From positions 55,195 to 119,194 of the forward strand of contig JABLUY010000103.1 in assembly GCA_013306675.1 (NCBI GenBank): DNA of 64,000 nt, written 5' to 3'. The stretch's first letter is position 1, and each line of letters starts with the position of its first letter. This DNA comes from Thraustochytrium sp. TN22 (Eukaryota > Sar > Bigyra > Thraustochytrida > Thraustochytriidae). Shown here one piece after another: positions 37,352-46,298 of this stretch. Under the pieces are notes generated by a model that was given only the letters and a program-made list of their open reading frames with translations, did not search any database and was not told where the DNA came from. The position numbers and the translations under genes are program-made.

Positions 37352-39798
37352 CTCCGCTGCACTGGCTGGCAGGAGACCAACCTGGTCAGCTCCGCGAGCT
37401 CGACGCCCAGGTCGTCGTCCTCGTCCGACTTTGGCCGGTTCCTTCCGGCCCACGCCGTCGCGCTCGCCGCGCCGCGATCTGCTGCCGCGCGGCGGCACGG
37501 CGCCGTGCTCGCCGCGGCCGCCCGCCGTGCGCCCGCGCCCGCTCGCGCGCCGCGCCAAGCGAAACGAAGCGGAGTCCCTCGCTTTGGAGCCCCACGAACG
37601 GGATCTGCGGCGGGCCAAGTGCCGCGCCTGAACAGCCAGGTAGCGGAGCTGCCCAAGGTGCTGTCGTGCTTGCGCTCGTGCTGCTCACGCTCGTGCGCGT
37701 GATTGCGCGGTCGTGCTCGTGGTCATCTTCGTGGTCATGCTTGTGAATGGGCTCGCGCGGCTCTTGCTGAAGTACGAGTACGCTTGCTGACAAGTAAAGA
37801 TGGCATGATGCGTTTATCAAGGGAAGGCGTCAGGTGGGCGCCGCATTCAGATCAGCTGGCGATCTGATCCATGGCTGCGGACCATGGACTGCTGCTGGGG
37901 AAAAAGCCCGTCACTCCTCCTCCGGAGCAAGCCCATCACCCTCTTCACGTGGTCGTCTGTCACGTCGTCCGGACTCGTCCGTCCATGGCCACTCGCGCAC
38001 TCATGGTCAGTTCGTGAGGCCGCACACGCTTCTCAGCTCACGGCAGGCTCTCTCTCTGTGGCAGCTCGTCAAATGCATGCATCCATCTGCCTGACGTCAC
38101 GGTGCTTCTCAGCGCCAATGCGCTGCACCGTGCCGTCGGCAGCGGCTGCGCTGCGCGAGAGCGTCAGGAGAAAGCAAGGGTTTGGCCTTGTCGGGCCTTG
38201 TCGTGCTCGCCGCGGAAAGCTTTACTGGCATCGAGCTGAGGAGGAGCTACGCCTCCAGGTGCTTGCTCGAGAGCACCTTGGCGGAGTGGCGTCCCTTCTC
38301 TCAACGACTTGAGCGTGGGGGGCGTGGCAAAGAACTTGCCCTTTCCCGCGTGCGCGATTTTGAAGAAATGCAGCAGCGGCACGGCGGCCTACGGCGGCTG
38401 AATGCGATAGTGCTGCCACCCGTCATCGGCAGCGGCGGGGGCAACAGGTTCGACGCCGGCGGCGACTGGGCAGTGCTCGACATGGGCGCAGTCGGGCAGG
38501 CAGGCAGGCAGATAGACAGGCAGACAAGAGGGCAGGCAGGCAGATAGACACGCAGACAGGAAGGCAGGCAGATGTTGCGACTTTGCCAGCCCCATCCGCA
38601 TGCCTTGGCATGCGCATCCTGCGAGACGGACCCCTCCCCTCCCCTGGCGTGCGCGTCCCGTGAGACGGAAGGAACCCTGCCACGCTCCTGCCACACTCCT
38701 GCCACGCTCCTAGGGACACGGGCCACTGGTATGAATCACTTGGACGTCAGGTCAAGATCAACTTGCAGTGAACTTGAGAACAGAACAAACCAGCACGTCT
38801 GCTAGGCTGTGCTAGCCCACGATGTGCCGCAATGTGAACGATGCGTGCGAGCTCACCCCGCGCGACGTGCGCCACCCACTGCCGGCAGCGGGATTGGCCG
38901 CGCAGCGCGCTGGAAGTCGTGACGAGCGACGTTGATCAGGTCGACATCGCGGATCGTGCGTTAGACTGACAGCCGCAGTCTTTCAACAGTGGATGTGCGG
39001 ATTCTGCGCTCCCATTGTCCGACATTTCGCTGCGAGTCGGATTGCGCGGCCCACACGGTCTTCAACTTTCCCATCCCTGCAGTCACCAAGGAGTCCGCAT
39101 CGAGGAAGCGGCGGCCAAGCAGGACCAGCGCAGGACAGCACGGCGTCGGTGCAGACCCTCGAGAGGACCGGCATGAGCGCAGCATAGACATCGCTCCATC
39201 GCGAGCCGTCGAGGGGCGCTCTGCGCCGCCGAACGTGAATCCGCTTCTCGTGAACTTCTCCATCGCGCCGCTCGCACCATCCTCGACGCCGTCCAGCATC
39301 GGCCCTCCCCGCCGCTCTTGACATCGTCCCAGACTAGCTAACTTAGAGCTAGCCAGGGCGCATCGCGCTGTCGCAGTCCCACATCGCAGACGCTCATGTC
39401 GAGCGCCGCCGACGCCGGCAGCCACCGCTGCAGCGCCGCCGGCATCGCCCGCTCTTCCTCCAGGGCTAGCTCTAGCTACTAGCTGGCCAGCTGGCCAGCT
39501 ACCCGAGCTCGAGCTCGCTCGCGAACGGTGAGCGTGGTCGTTCAAGTCGTTATTAGGGCTGCACGCGTCGTGCTGCAGCGCGTGCACGACCGCGCGCGCC
39601 ACGGGTACGTACGGCGGCGAGCGAGCTGCGCGGCGCGCAGCCGCGGCAGTCCGAGTCGCGCGGAGGCGGCAGGGCGGCGAGCGCGGCGCTGCGCGCGACC
39701 GGCCGGCCCCGCGTAGCCAGGGCGACCGCCGGAGTTCCCCGCGCAGAGCGGCGGCGAGACGGGACTCGGACGGGACGGGACTCGGCCGCGACGACAGG
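37352..39798. other. Intergenic region with simple repeats and AGCTAGC clusters
   Basis: About 2.4 kb between divergent genes holds no frame with a recognisable domain. AGGC/AGAT-type repeats lie at about 38495-38575, and a TGCCACGCTCC-like triplication lies at about 38678-38710. Two AGCTAGC-rich clusters stand at 39331-39355 and 39461-39505, the second with GCTGGCCAGCTGGCCAGC, about 300 bases before the next start codon. The last 200 bases are GC-rich, as before other starts. Confidence 0.4.
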
Positions 39799-40491
39799 AT
39801 GGACGCACGGCGGCGCAACGACGGCCAGCGGCGCCTGACGCGCGGCGCGTCGCTGGCGGCGTTTGCGGTGCCCGTGGCGCATGACCGCAAGGGGCTGGTG
39901 AGGACTCCGCTGTTCTGGGTGACGTGCATCACGTACGCGGCTATGTGGACGGCCGTGCTGGCGCTGTCCGTCAGCTTCTTCTTGGGCGGCGGGGAGAGGC
40001 CTGAGTCGCCCACTTCTGCGCTGGTGGACAGCCAGGGCCAGGCGTGCGGCTACCTGGGCAGCGGGTGCAACTACACGGTCACAGCCAAGCCTACGCCCAT
40101 GCCCACGCCGTTTCCCATCACGCCGACGGCTACACGCGAGCCTACCACGCCACGGCCCACGCGTACGCCGACCACCTCGCGGCCAACGCGCGAGCCTACC
40201 ATGGCGCCAACGCGCGAGCCGACTCTGGACCCCACGTCGTTTCCGACCACGGCGGCGCCCACCACAGCGGCGCCCACCACAGCGAAGCCTACCATGTACC
40301 CAACGACAGCCCCCCCCCCCAACATAAGTTTGAGGATAATCAGAACGAGGACGACCACGTCCATGACGCCAACGACGACGCCGACTATTATGTGTTTGAC
40401 TGTGAGTGTGAGAAATGAAAGCTATTTTCTGCCCTGCGCAAGACGAACAATGGCTTGGAGGGGCTGCCGAATATATGCTCATCCTTGGTAG
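39799..40491 (+). CDS. Type II membrane protein with Pro/Thr-rich stalk
   Basis: 230 residues run from the ATG at 39799. About 36 basic and polar cytosolic residues precede one membrane span (FWVTCITYAAMWTAVLALSV), then a Gly/Ser linker with two cysteines (CGYLGSGC), then about 110 residues of degenerate PTxxPT repeats (TREPTTPRPTRTPTTSRPT). Such stretches are usually O-glycosylated wall or surface stalks. A run of ten C at 40311-40320 lies inside the repeat. The frame used here continues Thr-rich to about 40390 and then gives an unconvincing tail. The alternative frame after the C-run gives an acidic tail (EDNQNEDDHVHDANDDADYY). A length error in the C-run would switch between them, so the C terminus is unsure. 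Confidence 0.65.
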   Translation: MDARRRNDGQRRLTRGASLAAFAVPVAHDRKGLVRTPLFWVTCITYAAMWTAVLALSVSFFLGGGERPESPTSALVDSQGQACGYLGSGCNYTVTAKPTPMPTPFPITPTATREPTTPRPTRTPTTSRPTREPTMAPTREPTLDPTSFPTTAAPTTAAPTTAKPTMYPTTAPPPNISLRIIRTRTTTSMTPTTTPTIMCLTVSVRNESYFLPCARRTMAWRGCRIYAHPW

Positions 40492-41106
40492 AGGTGGGGG
40501 GTAGAGGTAGGGGTAGAGAACGAGGACGAGGACGAGGTCGAGACGAAGTCGGGGTAAAGATCAAGGTCAAGGTCGAGGTCGAGGTCGAGGTCAAGGTCGA
40601 GGTCCTCAGGTCGAAGTCGAGGTCAAGATCAAGGTCGGAGCACGAGGACCTAAAGACCGACCACGCCAAAATCTACGCCCTCCGCGGGTTTAAAAAAAGC
40701 GAACAGGTGTGATGCGATTTCCACCCAGTACACGATGACTCTACTCTCCTTTCTTCTTCCTCTTTCCACTTTCCACTTGAATCGAATCAGACTGGGTCGA
40801 ATCAGATCGCCTGCCCTGTGAAATGAATTGATACACAACATGAGCCAGAGCGGAGGGAGGAGAGATACACCTGACCTGGTCTGGTCTGGTCTCCATCCGG
40901 TCCGGGTCTCCGCTCCAGCAGCTCTAGAGTCAATTTGAGGCCCACTGAAAGTTCGCCTTTCTGCGAGTGAGCACGACCAGCTGCCTCTTCCACAGCCACA
41001 ACGCTGCGGCCCCGCCGCGGCGCAGTCGCTGCATCCCCCCCCCCCCGCGCAGAGCCAATGCTGATTCTGGACAAAAACTCAGAACGCGTCTTGCACTGTC
41101 CCGAGC
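40492..41106. other. Intergenic region with hexanucleotide repeat
   Basis: Convergent gap of about 600 bases. Its first 150 bases are a GAGGTC/AAGGTC hexamer array and the rest is lower in GC, with a C-run at 41035-41046. No gene is seen. Confidence 0.4.
40495..40645. repeat. Imperfect GAGGTC/AAGGTC hexanucleotide array
   Basis: Alternating GAGGTC, AAGGTC and GAAGTC units run for about 150 bases, best kept at 40560-40610. Confidence 0.85.
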
Positions 41107-44100
41107 TCACGCCTTGGGTGGCGCAGGTTGCTGCTTGGCTTGGGCGTGCTGCGCCTGCGCCTTGGCTTCGTGGACGCGGTCCATGGCTTGGCGCATGGTG
41201 GAGGAGTAAGAGCCGGTCGGCGTCTCGGGGCGATCGCGGTCGGCGCGGCGCTCGAGCTCGTTCATGGGAATGGTGCGGCGCACGTGGCGGCGCAGCTGCT
41301 GCGAGACAAAGTCATGGTCCTGCATGAGCAGCTCGACGGTGTGTCGGGGGATCTTGGACACGATGGTGTTGCGCTGCGTACACACGGCCGAGACGCTGTA
41401 CTTGGCGTCGGTGAGGATCTGCTCCAGACCCGTGGTGTCACCGGGCGCCAGGTGCTGGCGGCGCGCAAGGCAGCCACGGGGGCGGTCGGGCGCCAGAAAG
41501 CCCTCCACGGTGGTGGTCCAGCCCGCGGAGGCGCCGTCGCGGTCGCGGCGGCTGCGCAGATTCTCGGTGTCGTCGGTGTTAGCGTCCTCCTCGGGCGCCT
41601 CTGCCGTGGCGATGAGCTCGGTGGCGTCCTCGCAGAGCTCCAAGCCGCCGCGGTGCACCATGTAGATGGCGTCGACATCCTCGCCGGCGTCAAAGAGCAC
41701 GTCACCGGGCTGCATAATGAGGCGCGTGACGCCGCCCAGGTCAACGGGCTCGCGCGCGTTCTGCTGCTTGGTCGCGGCCGTCGAATACTCGCGGATGGAG
41801 TCCTTGAGCACGCGCGACGAGGTGCGCGCCGGCGGTTGGGTCTGATTGTCGCGGTCGATGAACTGGCCGCGCGGCGGCAGCATGGCGTCCTCGCCCTCCT
41901 CGTCGCGCTCGATCATGCCCAGGTAGTCACTAATGTCCTTGCGCACGCGGCGCTTCTCGAGCTCCTCTTTGCGCTTCTGCTCGTGCGCGCGCACGCGGCG
42001 CGCGCGCTTGTCCTCCTTGGCCAGCTTGAGCAGGTTGCGCACCCAACGGTGCTCGCGAAGGCGCATAGCGAGATAGACAGCCTTGCCAAAGGTCGAAGAC
42101 CCGCCCCCGACGAGCCGGAAAAACTCGTCGCGGTCCATCACGAGCACCTGCGCGTCGCTCACGCAGCGCGCCGTCATGGCGTGCTGCTCCACGTTCGCCA
42201 GGAGCGCCTGCTCGCCAAAGTGGTCGCCCGGGCCCAAGTGGGCCAGGCACAGCACGTTGCCCGCCGCCGACACATACTCCACCGAGACCGACCCGGAGTC
42301 CACAATGTAAAAGTGCGAGGGACGATCGCCCTTGCGCACGAGCGTCTCGCCGGCGCGCAGCTGACGCCGCTCCATGCGCTGCACGACTTCCTCCGCGAAA
42401 TGCTCAAAGGCCGCCACGTGCTTGCTCAAGAGCTCCTTGGAGATCACCTCATACTGGCTGTCCTGGTTCTTGAGCTCCTGCACGCCAAAGGGCGCCGCGG
42501 CCGCGCGCGAGCGCCACGCGCGGTACCAGCTGGCCGGGTTGGCCCACTCCAGCGCGCCGCCCACGGCACGCCCGCTCGCGCGCAGCAGCGAGCGCGCCGC
42601 GGCTGCATCGCTCTGGTGCGGTGCCTCGTCCTCGTCTTCGTCCTCGTCATCATCCTCATCGTCCAGGGACTCGGCGCTGTCCGACGAGGCGCGCGAGCCC
42701 CGAGCCTCGTTCTGGCCCTCGTTCTCGACGCCCTGCTGAGGGTCAGTCACATCGGGACGCACGGCGCCCGCGCTGAGGCAGCTCGGCAGGTCGTCGCGCA
42801 GCAGGAGCGGCAGGAGCTGCGGCTCGCTCACACCGCGCTCAATGTCGGCAATCTGCGATTGCCAGAACTCCTTGCGCACCTGGACGAGGTTCTCCAGGTA
42901 GAAGCGGAAGATGGGCTCGCGGCGCCGCAGGCGCGTGAGCTCCACCATGGGAATGCCCACCACTGTGACCGGCGTGATGCACTTGGCCGTGCTGTAGCGC
43001 GTACCGCCGCCGCCCGTGGCGGCCGAGGTGCCGATGAGGTCGCCGGGCCCGCGCTCCGCCAGCTTCACCGCCATGTCCTCGGCGCCGCGCGCGCGACTCG
43101 ACGGCGCGCTCGTGTTGCTGCCCACGAGGCCCTCCTGGATCAGGTACATGTAGTCTGCGCGCTCGCCCTGGGCGAAGAGGACCTGGCCGGGGCTCAGGTA
43201 CTTGACAACCAGGCCGTTCGGCCGCAAGTACTCGACGAGTCCGTGCAGGCGCTTCGCCTGTTGCTTCATGGCGACACGGAAGACCACCTCGTTCAGCGCA
43301 GGCGACCCGGCCAGCGCGCCCAAAAAGATGTCCTTGGGTACGAAGAGGACCTCCGAAGGCTCCGTGCACCGCACCGTAGCGCTGCGCCGCTTCTGTCCTC
43401 GAAAGAGCGCGGCTTCGCCAAAGATCGACCCGGGCTCCAAAATTGCGTACGAGTACCGGCCATCCGAGCCGACGGCGTTCTGCTGCTGCGGCTGCTGCGG
43501 CTGCGCGTCACCGGCAGCAGGCGGCGAAGCGACGGCGGAAGCGGCTTCCGTTGTGGCAGCGGCAGCGGCGGCGGCGGCGGCGGCGGCGGCAGCACCGGCA
43601 CCAGCACCAGCACTAGCACCAAGACCAGAGGAAGGCGCGCCAGCCTCGAGGTCCAGCTCCTCGTTGTACTCGAGGCGGGCGCGACCGTTGAGCAGCACGT
43701 AAAAACCCTGCGGGACGGAACCCTGCTGAAAGACGCATTGGCCGCTCTTGAAGGAGCGCGTGACGCAGTCGAGCTTGCGCAGGTAGGCCTTGAACTCGTC
43801 AAAGGTAATGCCCACCTCGCCCTTGGCGCTCGCCGCGCGGTCGGCAGCCTTGGCCGCCTTGGCTGCGCGGCCCTGGTCAGCGCGGGCCTTGTTCGCATTG
43901 TGGCGGTGGTAGGAGACGACAACCTCATCCTCCGCCTCGTCGCCCGTGACACGCAGGAGGCGCTCCACTGCGTCGATGCGCAGGCGCTGGGACTCGTCCA
44001 GCTCAAACATGGAGTAGGCGTCCGCGAAAAGGCGCTCGGGCGTGATCTCATGGTCGTACTTGCCGCGCGCCGGATGCTCGTACACGGAGCGGCCGTGCAC

Positions 44101-45957
44101 GCTGGCGGCCATGAGCAGAACGCGCGCGAAGGCCTCGCCGGCGCGCTGCGACGAAAAGGGCTGCAGACGCACGTCCGTGGCCATCTCGATGCGGCGGTCC
44201 ACCTCCGAGTCGCGCTCGACGCGGTAGCCCTGCTGCGTCCAGCTCGTGGGTAGCGTCTTGTCGACGCCGTCCACGACGCCGGCCATGGCACCGCTTTGGA
44301 TAAAAGGGTGCTCCAGGACGTCGCGCGAGGTGAAGCGCTTCTCCGGATCCGGGTCCAGCAGGCCACGGATGAGGTCCTTGGCGTCGTCTGAGAGCCGCAG
44401 CTTGTCGCCGTGCACGTCGAAGCGAAACTTGCCCTTGAGGATGGCGCGCGCCATGGCGCGCTCGTCGCCGCGGCCCTGCGGGTCGAACGGGTGGCAGCCC
44501 AGGAGCATAATGTACAGCACGATGCCCAGGGCCCACATGTCGCAGGCGCGCGGGTCCGAGCGCACCACATCGCGGTCCACGTCCGAGAGGTTGCGGCCGT
44601 CGCGGCCCACCACGCTGGCCACCTGCTCGGGCGACCAGTACGCGAGCGTGCCGACGCGCGAGCCCTTGTCGCCGCGCACCATCGACAGACGGCCGGCCAC
44701 CTCGCTGATCTTGGCGGCCATGCCAAAGTCGATGATGCGGCAATCGTCCACGGACTTCTTCGTCGCGAACACCAGGTTCTCCGGCTTGATATCCAGGTGC
44801 ACAAAGCCGCACTTGTGAATGTGCTCGAGCGCCGACGCCACGTGCGCCATGAGCGAGCTCGCCGCGTCCTCCACGAACGGGCCGTGCTGGATCAGGTGGT
44901 CCAGAATCTCGCCGCCCTCGCACAGCTCCGTCACCACGTAATACTTACCGCAGCAGTACATAACATCGATGAGATGGATGATGTTGTCGTGGCCGCGCAC
45001 GCGCCGGAGCACCTCCACCTCCTCGAGCAGCGCCTCCGCCGACATGGCCGTGTGCGGAACGACCTTCATGGCCACGGCGCGCCCGGTGGACCTATCCAGC
45101 GCGCGCACCACGCGCCCGTACGCGCCCTTGCCAATCACCTGCATCTGCTTGCGCCGCGCCCTGCCGCCGGGCCCGGGCCGCCGGCCCGGGCCGGCAGGCG
45201 CCGGCGCCGGCGCGACGTCGCCGAGCTCGCCGCCTGAGAGCGCCTCCCGGAGGCGCGCCTCGGCGGTCATGGCCGCGCCCGAGGGCGTCGCATTCAAGAG
45301 CGCCGCGGCGATGGACTCCGGCGAGGACGAGGACGGCATGCGCGCCAGCGCTGCCGCGGCGGCCGCGGCCGCCCCGCCGTCGGCCTCCCCATCGCCCGGG
45401 CCCGGGTCGGCGCTCGGCAGCTCCACTGTGCCGCCCAGGCTCGGGGTCGACTCCAGGTCGGCCTCGTCGAAGGCGTACCGCTGCATGAGCGCGGCCGGCG
45501 TGATCTGCTCGCCCACCGAGAATGCCTCGATGGTGACGGCCGCGCCCGCGCTGCCGCTCGTGCTGAAGCGCCGGTTCACCTCCACCTGCGGCACCACCGT
45601 CACGTAGGACTTGGCGGCGATCTGCTCCTTGCCGTCCTGCGACACCAGGTACAGCGAGCCGAGCGCCGCGCCCACCGATCCTATCAGCATGCCCACCGAC
45701 AGCGTCTTGGTCGTGATCACCGGCACGTTGCGCGCCTGGAAGGAGTCCACGCGCCGCGGCCCGCCGCCGCCCTGGCCCAGAGGCGGCCGCGGCGGCGCTC
45801 CTGGGCCTGCCGACGGCGACGACGCCTGTTCTGGCGGCGGCCGCGAGGTCGACGAGCACAGCGCGCGCTCCGCCCACCGCCTGCGCGCCGCGCGCCGCGC
45901 GCCGACGCCGCTCGCCCGCGACAAACGCCCGGGCCAGGTCATGCCCACGCCGGCCAT
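41107..45957 (-). CDS. Ser/Thr kinase with EF-hand-like segment and four cyclic-nucleotide-binding-like domains, probably mitochondrial
   Basis: 1616 residues run from the ATG at 45957. The N terminus is rich in Arg, Ala and Ser with no acidic residue for 30 positions, followed by a span near residues 85-105 (LSVGMLIGSVGAALGSLYLV); together they suggest mitochondrial import and inner-membrane anchoring. The kinase domain (about 270-560) has GKGAYGRVV, AMKVV, HLDIKPEN and DFGMA, and is CAMK-like. A calmodulin-like pair follows (FELDESQRLRIDAVERLL and ITFDEFKAYL). Four CNB folds come next: about 735-880 with FGEAALFRGQKRRSATV, about 910-1005 (PGQVLFAQGERADYMYLI), about 1190-1290 (HFGEQALLANVEQHAMTA) and about 1410-1560. 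Only the first keeps the phosphate-contact Arg, so the others may not bind nucleotide. The layout mixes CDPK-like and PKG-like parts. Upstream in-frame ATGs lead only to simple sequence. Confidence 0.88.
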   Translation of the reverse strand: MAGVGMTWPGRLSRASGVGARRAARRRWAERALCSSTSRPPPEQASSPSAGPGAPPRPPLGQGGGGPRRVDSFQARNVPVITTKTLSVGMLIGSVGAALGSLYLVSQDGKEQIAAKSYVTVVPQVEVNRRFSTSGSAGAAVTIEAFSVGEQITPAALMQRYAFDEADLESTPSLGGTVELPSADPGPGDGEADGGAAAAAAAALARMPSSSSPESIAAALLNATPSGAAMTAEARLREALSGGELGDVAPAPAPAGPGRRPGPGGRARRKQMQVIGKGAYGRVVRALDRSTGRAVAMKVVPHTAMSAEALLEEVEVLRRVRGHDNIIHLIDVMYCCGKYYVVTELCEGGEILDHLIQHGPFVEDAASSLMAHVASALEHIHKCGFVHLDIKPENLVFATKKSVDDCRIIDFGMAAKISEVAGRLSMVRGDKGSRVGTLAYWSPEQVASVVGRDGRNLSDVDRDVVRSDPRACDMWALGIVLYIMLLGCHPFDPQGRGDERAMARAILKGKFRFDVHGDKLRLSDDAKDLIRGLLDPDPEKRFTSRDVLEHPFIQSGAMAGVVDGVDKTLPTSWTQQGYRVERDSEVDRRIEMATDVRLQPFSSQRAGEAFARVLLMAASVHGRSVYEHPARGKYDHEITPERLFADAYSMFELDESQRLRIDAVERLLRVTGDEAEDEVVVSYHRHNANKARADQGRAAKAAKAADRAASAKGEVGITFDEFKAYLRKLDCVTRSFKSGQCVFQQGSVPQGFYVLLNGRARLEYNEELDLEAGAPSSGLGASAGAGAGAAAAAAAAAAAAATTEAASAVASPPAAGDAQPQQPQQQNAVGSDGRYSYAILEPGSIFGEAALFRGQKRRSATVRCTEPSEVLFVPKDIFLGALAGSPALNEVVFRVAMKQQAKRLHGLVEYLRPNGLVVKYLSPGQVLFAQGERADYMYLIQEGLVGSNTSAPSSRARGAEDMAVKLAERGPGDLIGTSAATGGGGTRYSTAKCITPVTVVGIPMVELTRLRRREPIFRFYLENLVQVRKEFWQSQIADIERGVSEPQLLPLLLRDDLPSCLSAGAVRPDVTDPQQGVENEGQNEARGSRASSDSAESLDDEDDDEDEDEDEAPHQSDAAAARSLLRASGRAVGGALEWANPASWYRAWRSRAAAAPFGVQELKNQDSQYEVISKELLSKHVAAFEHFAEEVVQRMERRQLRAGETLVRKGDRPSHFYIVDSGSVSVEYVSAAGNVLCLAHLGPGDHFGEQALLANVEQHAMTARCVSDAQVLVMDRDEFFRLVGGGSSTFGKAVYLAMRLREHRWVRNLLKLAKEDKRARRVRAHEQKRKEELEKRRVRKDISDYLGMIERDEEGEDAMLPPRGQFIDRDNQTQPPARTSSRVLKDSIREYSTAATKQQNAREPVDLGGVTRLIMQPGDVLFDAGEDVDAIYMVHRGGLELCEDATELIATAEAPEEDANTDDTENLRSRRDRDGASAGWTTTVEGFLAPDRPRGCLARRQHLAPGDTTGLEQILTDAKYSVSAVCTQRNTIVSKIPRHTVELLMQDHDFVSQQLRRHVRRTIPMNELERRADRDRPETPTGSYSSTMRQAMDRVHEAKAQAQHAQAKQQPAPPKA

Positions 45958-46255
45958 GGCCGCCTCGCCGCTCCCTCGCCGCGCCGCGCAGGCGCGGCCG
46001 CCGCGCCGCCGTCTGCCGCGCGGCCGCCGCGCCGCGCTCCTCCCCTCGCGCTCCCGCGCGCGCCGCCCCGCGCGCGAGCGCCGCCGCCTCGCCTCGCGCA
46101 CGCGCGCGCGCGCAAGGGGGCCCGGCGCCCAAGGAAGAACAAGGCCGCGCGATGCCCGCCGGCCCGCCGCGGGCCTCGGCGCCGCGCCGCGCCGCGCCGC
46201 GCTGCGCCGCGCCGCGCGGCCACCCGCGGGCTCGCGCCGCGCCGCGCCGCGCCGC

Positions 46256-46298
<43 letters not shown>

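Noticed and set aside
38495-38580. Regularly spaced AGGCAGGCAGAT repeats that look like a CRISPR array at first sight
   Set aside because: They are a simple 4-bp repeat with drift, without unique spacers, in a eukaryotic genome. The same applies to GCCTGCC runs at 13240-13280 and 26105-26135.
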